Below, piece after piece: positions 26,450-34,212 of a stretch of 64,000 bases of DNA. Origin of the DNA: Novosphingobium sp. ST904 (GTDB taxonomy: Bacteria; Pseudomonadota; Alphaproteobacteria; Sphingomonadales; Sphingomonadaceae); the NCBI RefSeq assembly GCF_001298105.1, contig NZ_LGJH01000166.1:62001-126000 (forward strand), written 5' to 3'. The notes beneath the pieces were generated by a model. The model worked only from the letters and a program-made list of their open reading frames with translations. It made no database searches and was not told where the DNA came from. Positions within the stretch are counted from its first letter, which is position 1. Each line of letters opens with the position of its first letter. A program made the position numbers and the translations under genes.

Positions 26450-27039
26450 CTCGGATGGTCCTAGGGCTCACCGGGTCGATCGGCATGGGAAAGTCCACGG
26501 TGGCGACCATGTTTCGTGAACTGGGAGTGCCGGTCTTCGATGCCGATGCCGCCGTTCACGAGCTTCAGGGACCGGACGGCGCGCTCCTGCCCGCGATCGA
26601 GGCGGCGTTTCCGGGAACGACCGGCCCCGGCGGGGTGGAGCGGCAGAAGCTGGGCGCTGCCGTTTTCGGAAACAAGGATGCTCTTTCCCGGCTGGAAGGC
26701 ATCGTCCACCCTGCCGTTGCGGCGATGCGCGAGCAGTTCCTGAGCGATTACGGCGCGAGTCCGCTGATCGTCTTCGACATTCCGCTGCTCTATGAAAAAG
26801 GCGGCCATCGGGGCCTTGGCGCGGTGGCGGTCGTGTCGGCCCCGGCGGAGACTCAACGCGAGCGCGTGCTGGCACGGCCGGGCATGACGGAAGACAGGTT
26901 CGAGCAGATTCTCGGCCTTCAGGTTCCCGATGCCGAGAAGCGGGCGCGCGCCGACTTTATCATCGATACCGGCACGTCGCTGGCGGAAACCCGCGATCAG
27001 GTGGAGCGCATCGTACATGCGTTGACCGAGTCAGAATAA
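26446..27039 (+). CDS. coaE: Dephospho-CoA kinase
   Basis: 197 residues. P-loop GSIGMGKS at residues 10-17 and 'FDADAAVHEL' following, which holds the acceptor-side Asp of the family. It phosphorylates dephospho-CoA on the 3'-hydroxyl, the last step of CoA synthesis. Translationally coupled to aroE by a 4-bp overlap. Confidence 0.96.
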   Translation: MTRMVLGLTGSIGMGKSTVATMFRELGVPVFDADAAVHELQGPDGALLPAIEAAFPGTTGPGGVERQKLGAAVFGNKDALSRLEGIVHPAVAAMREQFLSDYGASPLIVFDIPLLYEKGGHRGLGAVAVVSAPAETQRERVLARPGMTEDRFEQILGLQVPDAEKRARADFIIDTGTSLAETRDQVERIVHALTESE

Positions 27040-27089
27040 TCGCCTTCAGGGCCTTGCGAAGTGGGTCCGGCAGGCAGATATGGAGAGGG

Positions 27090-27773
27090 ATGAGAGAGAT
27101 CATCTTCGATACCGAAACCACAGGTTTCGACCCCAAGAGCGGGGACCGGATGGTGGAGATCGGCTGCATCGAGATGGTCAACCGGGTGCCTACCGGTCAA
27201 AGCTATCACGCCTATTTCAATCCAGAACGCGGCATGCCTGCAGAGGCCGAAGCCGTTCATGGCCTGTCGGACGCTTTCCTGTCCGACAAGCCGCTTTTCG
27301 CTCAGTGCGCAGAGGAATTCCTCGCTTTCATCGAGGACAGCCCGATGATCGCGCACAATGCCGCGTTCGACTTCAACTTCATCAACGCCGAACTGGCGCT
27401 CTGCGGGCATCCCGAGGTGAGCCGCGCGCGCATGGTGGATACCGTGGCCCTGGCCAAAGTCCGCCATCCGGGCGCTAAGCTGTCGCTCGATGCGCTTTGC
27501 ACGCGCTACGGAATTGATCGAAGTCATCGTACCAAGCACGGCGCCTTGCTAGACGCCGAGCTGCTCGCGCAGGTCTATGTCGAGCTTCGTGGCGGTCGCC
27601 AGATCGGTCTCGAACTCGTCGCGGAAACCGCCGATATCGTGTCGGAAGCAAGGATTCTTGTTCGCAAGGACCGACCCTTCCGTCAACCGCGGCCCCACGC
27701 GGCGACCGAGGAGGAACTCAGCATCCACGCCGAATTCCTGAAGTCGGTCGATGCCCCGCTCTGGGGCGCCTGA
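27090..27773 (+). CDS. dnaQ: DNA polymerase III epsilon subunit (3'-5' exonuclease)
   Basis: 227 residues from the ATG at 27090 (GGAGAGGG just upstream); an earlier in-frame start adds 12 unrelated residues. The DEDDh catalytic residues are visible: 'FDTETTGFDP' (residues 5-14), 'HNAAFDFNF' in the middle and 'HGALLDAELL' near residue 150. The C-terminal tail would bind the alpha subunit. It proofreads replication errors. The fifth gene of the origin-flanking ppsR-maf-aroE-coaE-dnaQ string. Confidence 0.96.
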   Translation: MREIIFDTETTGFDPKSGDRMVEIGCIEMVNRVPTGQSYHAYFNPERGMPAEAEAVHGLSDAFLSDKPLFAQCAEEFLAFIEDSPMIAHNAAFDFNFINAELALCGHPEVSRARMVDTVALAKVRHPGAKLSLDALCTRYGIDRSHRTKHGALLDAELLAQVYVELRGGRQIGLELVAETADIVSEARILVRKDRPFRQPRPHAATEEELSIHAEFLKSVDAPLWGA

Positions 27774-27798
27774 ATTCACAGCAGAGGAGTAATCGCCC

Positions 27799-28368
27799 AT
27801 GGACATCCGCGTTTCCGGCCATCAGGTCGACACCGGTGAAGCCCTGCAGATCCACACCGAGGAGCGATTGACCGCCATCATCGACAAGTATTTCAATCGC
27901 GCCTTGTCATCGCAGGTCACTTTCGGTCGAGCACCTGCCGGATCGTTCCGCTGCGATATCATCATGCATGTGATGCAGAATCTCGTACTCAAGGGCACCG
28001 GCCTTGCGCAGGATGCCCACCTCTCCTTCGATCAGGCGGCGGAGAAGATCGACAAGCAGCTTCGTCGCTACAAGCGTCGTCTCAAGGATCGGCACGAGCA
28101 GATCGCGCACGCCGTGGCGATCGAGGAAGCGGCCTACACCATCTTCGAAGAGCCTACCGTTGAAGTCGAAGATGATTTCGACGCGGACGCACCCGTGGTG
28201 ATCGCCGAAACCCGCGTGGACGTTCCCGAAGCTACCGTTTCGGATGCGGTGATGATGCTGGACTTGCGCAATACGACCGCGCTTCTGTTCAAAAACGCTG
28301 GCACCGGACGCCATAATATGGTTTACCGCCGCGGCGACGGTTCGATTGGCTGGGTCGAACCGCACTGA
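27799..28368 (+). CDS. hpf: Ribosome hibernation-promoting factor, long form
   Basis: 189 residues with ribosome binding site GAGGAG. The N-terminal S30AE domain (about 1-105) opens 'MDIRVSGHQVDTGEAL' and includes the basic 'YKRRLKDRH' stretch that contacts the 30S decoding region. An acidic linker follows, then the C-terminal dimerisation domain from about 130 ('LLFKNAGTGRHNMVYRRGDGSIGWVEPH'), which makes 100S ribosomes. Stationary-phase ribosome storage is the known role. A hairpin separates it from ptsN. Confidence 0.95.
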   Translation: MDIRVSGHQVDTGEALQIHTEERLTAIIDKYFNRALSSQVTFGRAPAGSFRCDIIMHVMQNLVLKGTGLAQDAHLSFDQAAEKIDKQLRRYKRRLKDRHEQIAHAVAIEEAAYTIFEEPTVEVEDDFDADAPVVIAETRVDVPEATVSDAVMMLDLRNTTALLFKNAGTGRHNMVYRRGDGSIGWVEPH

Positions 28369-28422
28369 CGCCGACCGCCACACCGATCCGGCGTCTATAC
28401 TTCTTATTGAAGAAGAAGGAAG

Positions 28423-28446
28423 TAACCCCCGGTTTTCCGGGGGTTA
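28423..28446 (+). terminator. Hairpin between hpf and ptsN
   Basis: Perfect 10-bp stem TAACCCCCGG / CCGGGGGTTA (28423-28432, 28437-28446) with loop TTTT. Only a weak T-rich stretch follows, so it may attenuate rather than fully stop transcription into ptsN. Confidence 0.6.
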
Positions 28447-28496
28447 TGGACGTTTAAGTATTGGCAACCGATTTTGGGCCAGAATCAGAAACGCAG

Positions 28497-28958
28497 ATGA
28501 GCAGTCTTTTTACCCTGTTGCCTGACGCAGTCGTCACTTCCAGCGCAGACAGCAAGCAAGTCATTCTCGGCGCGCTCGCCGATCTTTTCGCCGAGGTCTA
28601 TCACCTCGATCGCGAAACCGTTCTTGCGCGAATCATCGAGCGTGAGGAACTGGGCAGCACCGGCTTCGGTCGTCGTGTCGCCATTCCTCATGCCCGTATT
28701 TCGGGCCTCGGCCGTCCCGTTGCCGTGGTGATGCGGCTCGGCGCGCCGGTGGAATTCGATTCCGCCAATGGTGTGCCGGTCGATCTCGTCTTCGGCCTGC
28801 TCTCGCCCGAGAATGCCGGTGCCACGCACCTTCATGCCCTCGCCGCGATCTCGCGCATGATGCGTGACGAACGCATGCACGAGGCGCTTATCGACGCACC
28901 GGGACCGGAAGCGCTCTACAGCCTGCTCAGCAACGTCATCGACCGCGATGCCGCCTGA
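28497..28958 (+). CDS. ptsN: PTS IIA-like nitrogen regulatory protein PtsN
   Basis: 153 residues from the ATG at 28497; an in-frame TTG 36 bases upstream is possible. A single PTS EIIA type-2 domain with the phospho-accepting His in 'RVAIPHARISG' (near residue 66). In the nitrogen-PTS it receives phosphate from NPr and regulates potassium, phosphate and nitrogen processes; it does not transport sugar. The hpf-ptsN pair is typical. Its end overlaps the thioesterase gene by 11 bp. Confidence 0.94.
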   Translation: MSSLFTLLPDAVVTSSADSKQVILGALADLFAEVYHLDRETVLARIIEREELGSTGFGRRVAIPHARISGLGRPVAVVMRLGAPVEFDSANGVPVDLVFGLLSPENAGATHLHALAAISRMMRDERMHEALIDAPGPEALYSLLSNVIDRDAA

Positions 28959-29433
28959 GGAATTGGATGCCGGCGCCTCGGACGTGTCCGGCGCCGGTCT
29001 TCACTGGCGGGCGCTGGAAGGTCTCTACGCTTCGGCGCCGATCAACAGCATGTTCCGGTCACGTCTGGACGTTCCCGGAGAGGGCCTTGCCCGCATCACG
29101 TTTCACGTGGAACCGGACTGCTTCCATGCAGCCGGGGCAGCGCATGGAACGATCTACTTCAAGATGCTGGACGATGCGGCCTTCTACGCCGCCAACACCC
29201 TGGTCACGGATCGCTTCCTGCTGACAACGTCCTTCAATCTGCTGCTCAGCAAGCCCATCAAGGGCGGTACCATCGTGGCGGAGGGACGCTGGGTCAGCGG
29301 CCGTCGCCGGGTACTGGTGGCGGAATCGCGATTGATCGATGAAGAAGGCGACGAGGTTGGCCGGGGAACCGGTACCTTCATGCGCTCGCGGATCGCGCTT
29401 TCGGGGTTGCCCGGCTATTCGGGAACGGCCTGA
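28948..29433 (+). CDS. PaaI-like hotdog-fold thioesterase
   Basis: 161 residues from the ATG at 28948, overlapping the ptsN end. The hotdog fold is indicated by 'AAHGTIYFKMLDDAAFYAAN', which matches the PaaI-type 'HGG...DxA' active-site region, with Gly-rich and 'GTFMRSR' strands at the C-terminus. Family members hydrolyse acyl-CoA thioesters in the cytosol. The segment 'TFHVEPD' is encoded by a parS-like sequence. The substrate is unknown. Confidence 0.85.
   Translation: MPPEELDAGASDVSGAGLHWRALEGLYASAPINSMFRSRLDVPGEGLARITFHVEPDCFHAAGAAHGTIYFKMLDDAAFYAANTLVTDRFLLTTSFNLLLSKPIKGGTIVAEGRWVSGRRRVLVAESRLIDEEGDEVGRGTGTFMRSRIALSGLPGYSGTA
29099..29114. promoter_or_regulatory. parS-like site in thioesterase gene, right of oriC
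   Basis: CGTTTCACGTGGAACC: the inner 14 bases (GTTTCACGTGGAAC) match the mnmE-mnmG parS copy exactly and only the outermost base on each side differs. Located about 5 kb to the right of the putative origin. Confidence 0.6.
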
Positions 29434-29436
29434 GCG

Positions 29437-29769
29437 ATGGACGCCCGCCTTCCCGCCCATCTCGAAGTATCGGGCCTCATCCGCAGCGTGGAGGCTGCGG
29501 GCGGCTTTGGCATGGTCCTGAGCAAGGGTGAGCGCGACGCCGGGACGATCATGCTCGTCCTGCTCGAGAATGGACGGGACGCGCGGGCTTATGAACGCTT
29601 GCCGCAACTGGACGGAACCCGCGCCTGGCACTGCACGCGCCGGGAGGATCCCGCCGAAAGACTCGCATTTTCGGAGTATGTCGCGCGCCGCGGAGAACAG
29701 GACCCCGATCTTTGGGTCGTTGAACTGGACGTCGCGAAGCCCGAACGCTTCATCGGGCATGGTGAATAA
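29437..29769 (+). CDS. DUF1491 family protein
   Basis: 110 residues, starting 3 bp after the thioesterase stop. 'SGLIRSVEAAGGFGMVLSKGERDAGTIMLVLLENG' and the final 'DLWVVELDVAKPERFIG' match the small DUF1491 family of alphaproteobacteria. Compact, soluble, no signal or membrane segment. The function is unknown; the tight spacing suggests cotranscription with ptsN and the thioesterase gene. Confidence 0.85.
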   Translation: MDARLPAHLEVSGLIRSVEAAGGFGMVLSKGERDAGTIMLVLLENGRDARAYERLPQLDGTRAWHCTRREDPAERLAFSEYVARRGEQDPDLWVVELDVAKPERFIGHGE

Positions 29770-29779
29770 ACTGTGTTGA

Positions 29780-29796
29780 CTTGCAGGCCATGCAAG
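29780..29796. promoter_or_regulatory. Inverted repeat upstream of the SleB-type hydrolase gene
   Basis: CTTGCA-GGCCA-TGCAAG, a perfect 6-bp dyad with a 5-bp spacer, directly downstream of TTGACT (29776-29781), which resembles a -35 element. No clear -10 at 17 bp. It could be an operator for the gene at 29962, 165 bp downstream. Confidence 0.3.
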
Positions 29797-29961
29797 CTAA
29801 TTGCCCTTTCGCACACGCGGAAGCGGCTCGGGCAGCATTTCGGCCAGCCCGGCTAGCACGCAGACGGGGAATCGTCGGCAGGTTCGTCTGGAAGTGAACG
29901 CCTCTTGAGGCATTCGGTTCCCGCCTGCGTCGGACTGGTTCACCGCCTTTGACTAGATTTG

Positions 29962-30618
29962 ATGCGAAGCAAAGTTCAGTGGGCTAGCGCGGTTGCGCTG
30001 GCCGCTACGGTTTTGACAACCCTATTCGGCGCGCAGGGTTCGGGCGCCGCGGCCTTGGCACCGGTTCTGGTCCAGGCTCAATCGAACCTCGACCCGATCT
30101 TCGTATCGCAGCCGGTCGTCCAGCCCCTCCCCTCCGCGGAAGGCGCCGATGCCGAAACGGCAAGCGTTGCCGACGAAGACGACACCCAGGATTCGCCCGT
30201 CGACGCCGAAACGCTTGCGCAGCTCGTTGCGCAGCAGTCGGTGCCCGGTACGCTGAGCCGCGAGATGCGCTGCCTTGCAAGCGCGATCTATTTCGAAGCG
30301 CGCGGTGAAACGCTCGAAGGCCAGCTTGCGGTTGGCCGCGTGATCATCGATCGCTCTGAGTCCGGCCGTTTTCCCGCCAGCTACTGCGGCGTGGTCTATC
30401 AGCCTTCGCAGTTCTCCTTCGTGCAGGGCAAGAAGATGCCCAAGGTTCGCGAGAAGTCCTCGGGCTGGCGTGAAGCGGTGGCAGTGGCCAAGATCGCTGT
30501 CGAGAAGAGCTGGAAGAGCCCGGTCAGCGGCGCGCTGTTCTTCCACGCGGCCCGTGTCGAGCCGAACTGGCGCCTCACCAAGCTGGCGCGCGTGGACAAT
30601 CACATCTTCTATCGTTGA
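29962..30618 (+). CDS. Cell wall hydrolase, SleB (Hydrolase_2) family
   Basis: 218 residues from the ATG at 29962 (a TTG precedes it by one codon). An N-terminal hydrophobic segment (about residues 8-28) is a signal peptide or anchor; a long acidic, Ala-rich linker follows. The C-terminal domain (about 95-218) starts 'LASAIYFEARGETLEGQLAVGRVIIDR', the SleB/CwlJ-type core with the catalytic Glu, and ends 'VDNHIFY'. Family members cleave peptidoglycan as lytic transglycosylases or amidases; in non-sporing bacteria the role is wall remodelling. Confidence 0.88.
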   Translation: MRSKVQWASAVALAATVLTTLFGAQGSGAAALAPVLVQAQSNLDPIFVSQPVVQPLPSAEGADAETASVADEDDTQDSPVDAETLAQLVAQQSVPGTLSREMRCLASAIYFEARGETLEGQLAVGRVIIDRSESGRFPASYCGVVYQPSQFSFVQGKKMPKVREKSSGWREAVAVAKIAVEKSWKSPVSGALFFHAARVEPNWRLTKLARVDNHIFYR

Positions 30619-30669
30619 TCGACCGGCACGAGGCTCCAGGGCCTCGCAGGCCCTATCGCTGAAATGACG

Positions 30670-30712
30670 AGGGGAGCGAAACCGGTGCAACAGGCACCGC
30701 TTTCGCTCCCCT
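30670..30712. terminator. Long hairpin terminator after the SleB-type gene
   Basis: 12-bp outer stem AGGGGAGCGAAA / TTTCGCTCCCCT (30670-30681, 30701-30712) with an inner 6-bp stem CGGTGC / GCACCG and loop AACAG. It separates the SleB-type gene from the converging xth gene. Confidence 0.85.
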
Positions 30713-30740
30713 CCTCGTATCTGGCGGGCTGGCGGGAAGC

Positions 30741-31517
30741 CTAGTCCCTGAGCTGTACCCATACCGGCGTGTGGTCGCTGGCCTTCTCCCGGCCGCGATA
30801 GGCCTTGTCGACACCGCAGGAGACGAGGCGGTCCGCCAGTTCGGGCGAAAGCAGCGCATGGTCGATGCGGAAGCCATGGTCTCGCTGCCAGGCGCCGGCC
30901 TGATAGTCCCAGAAGGTCCAGACCCCGCCGCGCGGGTTATGGGTGGCAATGGCATCGGTCCAGCCATCGCCGAGCAGGCGGAAATAGGCATCGCGCGATT
31001 CCGGCTGCATCAGGGCATCGGCTGCCATGGCCGGCGGAGACCAGACATCCTGGTCCGTGGGAATTACGTTAAAGTCGCCGGTTACGATTGCCGGGACTTC
31101 CTCGGCGCGGATCGCGTCCATGCGGCGGCGCAGGCGCTCCATCCAGCGCAGCTTGTAGTCGAACTTGGGACCGGGCACCGGATTGCCGTTGGGAAGGTAG
31201 ATGCACACCACCCTGAGGCCGAACACGTCCGCTTCCAGGTAGCGCGAATGCTCGTCCTCGGGCTCTCCCGCCAGGCCGCGCTGCACTTCGACCGGCATTT
31301 CGCCATCGGCAAGAATGGCGACGCCGTTGAAACCCTTCTGGCCGTGCCAGATGCCCTTGTAGCCGATCTTCTCGAACTCGGCGATCGGGAAGCCTTCGTC
31401 CTGGCTCTTGATCTCCTGAAGGCAGGCGACCGCTGGCCGGGTTTCCTCCAGCCATTCGAGCAGACGAGGCAGGCGCGCCTTGACGCCGTTGATGTTGAAC
31501 GTGGCGATCTTCTTCAT
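30741..31517 (-). CDS. xth: Exodeoxyribonuclease III
   Basis: 258 residues from the ATG at 31517, which forms an ATGA overlap with the erpA stop; an earlier in-frame ATG adds seven residues. Endonuclease/exonuclease/phosphatase fold: 'ATFNINGVKARLPRL', 'CLQEIKSQDEGFP' with the metal-binding Glu, 'TGDFNVIP' and C-terminal 'SDHTPVWV' with the catalytic Asp-His. It is an AP endonuclease and 3'-exonuclease of base excision repair. Confidence 0.95.
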   Translation of the reverse strand: MKKIATFNINGVKARLPRLLEWLEETRPAVACLQEIKSQDEGFPIAEFEKIGYKGIWHGQKGFNGVAILADGEMPVEVQRGLAGEPEDEHSRYLEADVFGLRVVCIYLPNGNPVPGPKFDYKLRWMERLRRRMDAIRAEEVPAIVTGDFNVIPTDQDVWSPPAMAADALMQPESRDAYFRLLGDGWTDAIATHNPRGGVWTFWDYQAGAWQRDHGFRIDHALLSPELADRLVSCGVDKAYRGREKASDHTPVWVQLRD

Positions 31518-31846
31518 ACGGAGAAGCTTGATCCGCATCCGCAGCCTGCGGCGGCATTGGGGTTTTCGACCCGGAATGCCGCGCCGCCAAGCGATTCGAC
31601 GTAGTCCACCACGCAGCCGCTGACGAGATCCAGACTAACCGAATCCACCAGCAGGCGCACGCCATCGGTCTCGGCCACGGTGTCGTCGGCTTCGGGGGCT
31701 TCGGCGAGGCCGAACTTGTATTGGAACCCCGAGCAGCCGCCGCCTTCTACCGAGAGGCGAAGAATCGCCGGCTTGCCTTGCTTTTCGGCAATCGTGGCGA
31801 CGCGCGAGGCCGCCGAAGCGCTGAGTGTGACGGTTTGCTGATCCAT
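31514..31846 (-). CDS. erpA: Iron-sulfur cluster insertion protein (ErpA/HesB type)
   Basis: 110 residues. The A-type carrier signature is complete: 'GGGCSGFQY' (Cys near residue 38) and the C-terminal 'GCGCGSSF' pair. These proteins accept clusters from IscU/SufU and pass them to target proteins. 82 bp downstream of the CBS gene and coupled to xth. Confidence 0.93.
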   Translation of the reverse strand: MDQQTVTLSASAASRVATIAEKQGKPAILRLSVEGGGCSGFQYKFGLAEAPEADDTVAETDGVRLLVDSVSLDLVSGCVVDYVESLGGAAFRVENPNAAAGCGCGSSFSV

Positions 31847-31928
31847 GGCCCGGATGTAGGCCTCCCCGCCCTGCCCGGCAAGGTTCGCGGTACGCCGCGT
31901 GAAGGAATCCGGCCTGGCCCGTCAGGGG

Positions 31929-32353
31929 CTATGCCATCTGGATATAGTCGCGCATGGCCGCGGCTTCGGATTCCACCTTGTCTATCCTGTACTTCACGAT
32001 GTCGCCGATCGAAACGAAGCCGACCATGCGATCGCCTTCCATCACCGGCAGATGGCGGATGCGGCGCCGGGTCATGAGGGCGAGAGCGGCGAGAGCCGAG
32101 CCGGAAGGTTCCACGGTCAAGGGCGGCGTGGTCATGACATCGCCGACCGTCATTTTCAGCATGCGCGGTCCGAATTCCCGCAGGCGGTAGATCACGTCGC
32201 GTTCGGAAAAGATGCCGACGAGCTTCTCGCCGTCGAGATCGGTAGCGCACCTATCCGGCGATCGGCGAGTATTCCCGCCGCCTCGCTGACGGTGCATGTC
32301 ACTTGGCAGGTTAGAACGGTTTCACGGCCTTCGATGATATGCCCGATCGTCAT
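31929..32353 (-). pseudogene. CBS-domain protein, frameshifted
   Basis: From an ATG at 32353 the frame reads 'MTIGHIIEGRETVLTC' and the first half of CBS domain 1 ('EAAGILADRRIGALPI'); a different frame then supplies 'DGEKLVGIFSERDVIYRL', a second CBS domain ('MTRRRIRHLPVMEGDRMVGFVSIGDIV') and the C-terminus. The break is near 32243-32250. Joined length about 141 residues, matching stand-alone two-CBS proteins that bind adenosyl ligands. Both CBS units are otherwise well conserved, so an indel error is likely. Confidence 0.8.
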
Positions 32354-32527
32354 CGTCGCAATCTCCCTTCGTGAATCTGGCCCCTGTTAAGGCGTGAAGC
32401 CTCGTTCGGACGAGGTCTTCGCAGGCAGAGTAACACAGGCCTTGGCGCTCTGCCACTTCGGCCATGCCCGGGCGGATTCCCGAAAGGGTGCAGACAGGCT
32501 CTTGCCCGGTGCGGCCGGAAGCCTCAC

Positions 32528-32830
32528 ATGGAGCCGATGATACCCCGCTCGCCTCTCGATGACCCGGAAAAGGCCGCTCATGCCTGGGCGCGCTATCTTC
32601 GCATCATGCGCTACATGATGACGGTCACGCTGGCCCTCGTGATCGCCTCGGTCGTCCTGCTCTATCGTTCGAACGGGATGGTTTCGGTCCACTTCTACAT
32701 CGCCGCCGCGCTCGGCATCGGATTCACGATGCTGCTGGCCTCCGCCTTGATGGGACTGGTTTTCCTGTCGAGCGGGACCGGCCACGACGAGTCTGTCGTC
32801 GATCCGCTGGAAGACGAACACACGCCCTGA
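32528..32830 (+). CDS. Small membrane protein, two predicted helices
   Basis: 100 residues (ATG at 32528; a second ATG at 32537). Two hydrophobic segments, about residues 30-46 and 55-79, with an N-terminal Arg-rich cytoplasmic stretch ('AWARYLRIMRYMM') and an acidic C-terminal tail. Divergent from the CBS gene (174-bp gap) and convergent with the ferredoxin gene. No family function recognised. Confidence 0.75.
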   Translation: MEPMIPRSPLDDPEKAAHAWARYLRIMRYMMTVTLALVIASVVLLYRSNGMVSVHFYIAAALGIGFTMLLASALMGLVFLSSGTGHDESVVDPLEDEHTP

Positions 32831-32839
32831 CGGAAAGGG

Positions 32840-33238
32840 TCAGTCCTGCGGGGGGTGCAGGCGATAGTCTTCCACCGGCCGGCCGCCGATCAGATGCTCC
32901 TGGATGATCCGCTCCAGCACCTCTTCCGTGCAGGAGTGATACCAGACTCCGTCGGGCCAGACGACCGACACCGGCCCGGCGAAGCAGATGCGCAGGCAGT
33001 CCGCCTTGGTTCGCGCCACCCCTCCCCGCCCGTCGAGACCGAGTTGCTTGAGCCGCTTCTTGAGGTATTTCCAGGCCGCCGCGCCTTTTTCCGGCGAACA
33101 GCATTCGCCTTTCTGGGGTTCGGCGCAGATGAAGATGTGGCGCTGGATATCGTTACCGCCCGCCTTGGCGAGGGCTTCGGATGCCTTGGCGATGTCCCCG
33201 GCGGAAGTACTCACGCCCGGAACATCCACGTCCGGCAT
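32840..33238 (-). CDS. (2Fe-2S) thioredoxin-like ferredoxin domain protein
   Basis: 132 residues from the ATG at 33238; a GTG at 33214 would shorten it by eight residues. The core 'RHIFICAEPQKGECC' and later 'ADCLRICFAGPVSVVWPDGVWYHSCTEE' carry the spaced cysteines of thioredoxin-fold [2Fe-2S] ferredoxins, as in stand-alone (2Fe-2S) ferredoxin proteins and NuoE. It probably carries electrons; its partner is unknown. Its start overlaps the end of the thioesterase frame by 86 bp, which is odd for this compact operon. Confidence 0.85.
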   Translation of the reverse strand: MPDVDVPGVSTSAGDIAKASEALAKAGGNDIQRHIFICAEPQKGECCSPEKGAAAWKYLKKRLKQLGLDGRGGVARTKADCLRICFAGPVSVVWPDGVWYHSCTEEVLERIIQEHLIGGRPVEDYRLHPPQD

Positions 33239-33641
33239 TTTCCAGATATCCGTCCGTAAGCGGAGCCGGACCTTCCAGGCCGACCATCACGATCACCGTG
33301 CGGGCGAAGACGACGGGGCTATCCCCCTGCATCACCACTTGCACGACCTGCTGGCTGGTGCGGCCAAGCCTTTCGATCGCACCGTGGACGGTCACGGCAT
33401 CGGGATAGTGAGTCTCGCCCAGATAATCGATCGAGATGCTGGCCACCATCGTAGAGAGGCCCGCGAGGTGCTTGTGACCGCCCGCCTCCCGGAAGAACCG
33501 CACGCGCGCATCCTCCAGCATGCCGGCCATGGCCACATTGTTGATGTGCATGTTGAGATCGAGGTCGCCGAAGCGCGGTTCGATCCGACAGGAGAATGGG
33601 TAACGCGCGGGATCGAGCAGCGCGGGATCGGGTTTTGCCAT
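33153..33641 (-). CDS. Acyl-CoA thioesterase (4-hydroxybenzoyl-CoA thioesterase-like hotdog)
   Basis: 162 residues from the ATG at 33641. Typical YbgC/FadM-type hotdog: 'PRFGDLDLNMHINNVAMAGMLEDARVRFF' with the Asp of the active site, then 'SISIDYLGETHYPDAVTVH' strands and 'FARTVIVMVG'. Hydrolysis of acyl-CoA is inferred. The last 30 or so residues are Arg/Gly-rich, unlike the family, and overlap the ferredoxin start by 86 bp, so a frameshift near 33250 may have extended the frame artificially. Confidence 0.75.
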   Translation of the reverse strand: MAKPDPALLDPARYPFSCRIEPRFGDLDLNMHINNVAMAGMLEDARVRFFREAGGHKHLAGLSTMVASISIDYLGETHYPDAVTVHGAIERLGRTSQQVVQVVMQGDSPVVFARTVIVMVGLEGPAPLTDGYLENAGRGCSGREYFRRGHRQGIRSPRQGGR

Positions 33642-33687
33642 GGAGCGGAAGGTAGGAAGCCGCGGGCCGATGGTCCAGCCCGAACGC

Positions 33688-34140
33688 TCAGCCCTTCTTG
33701 CCGACGATCCGCGCGATTTCGGCGGCGACGAGGCGTTCGACCATCGGCGGCAGGTTCTTGTCCAGCCATTCGGCCAATGCCGGGCGCAGCAGTTCGCGCG
33801 TGAGCGATTCCAGCGAAGTCTCTCCCGAACGGACGATTTGCGGGGGTACGCCCGGTTCGGACAGCATGGCAAGCGCGGCCAGCGATTCCCGCATGGAGTT
33901 GCGGGCCTGGTCCGGCAGCAGGCCGGGTTCATCCTCGATGCCGGGGGCATCTGCCGCGAGCTGCGCGGTTTCGCCCAGTTCCAGCACATCGTCATCCTCG
34001 TCATCGATCATGACGGCAGTGACGCCTTCGTTCGAACGGCGCTGCCGTTCGACTTTGGCGGCCGTGCGATTGTCGCGCGCGATCACCTGCTTGATCGACT
34101 GGAGAATCTCCTCGACCGAAGGTTCACCGCTCTGACGCAT
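33688..34140 (-). CDS. popZ: Polar organizing protein PopZ (DUF2497)
   Basis: 150 residues from the ATG at 34140; the frame extends 10 codons upstream. The N-terminal helix 'EPSVEEILQSIKQVIARD' and the C-terminal 'LRPALAEWLDKNLPPMVERLVAAEIARIV' are the two conserved blocks of PopZ; between them is an acidic, Pro-containing disordered region (shorter than in Caulobacter). PopZ forms polar condensates that anchor ParB-parS in Caulobacter. Here it lies about 10 kb from the candidate origin, 74 bp downstream of tolC. Confidence 0.88.
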   Translation of the reverse strand: MRQSGEPSVEEILQSIKQVIARDNRTAAKVERQRRSNEGVTAVMIDDEDDDVLELGETAQLAADAPGIEDEPGLLPDQARNSMRESLAALAMLSEPGVPPQIVRSGETSLESLTRELLRPALAEWLDKNLPPMVERLVAAEIARIVGKKG

Positions 34141-34185
34141 GACTCTAGCCCCTGTTGATCGCGCGCCCATCGGACGCGGCGAAAC

Positions 34186-34206
34186 CCCGCCTCGATTCGA
34201 GGCGGG
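34186..34206 (-). terminator. Hairpin between tolC and popZ
   Basis: Inverted repeat CCCGCCTCGA / TCGAGGCGGG with a single-base centre (34186-34206); on the minus strand it is followed by GTTT. Likely a weak terminator or attenuator after tolC. Confidence 0.55.
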
Positions 34207-34212
34207 ACATCA

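Noticed and set aside
28099..28400. Possible rpoN-linked promoter before ptsN.
   Set aside because: A GG-N10-GC -24/-12 pattern could not be identified with confidence near 28380-28490, so none is called.
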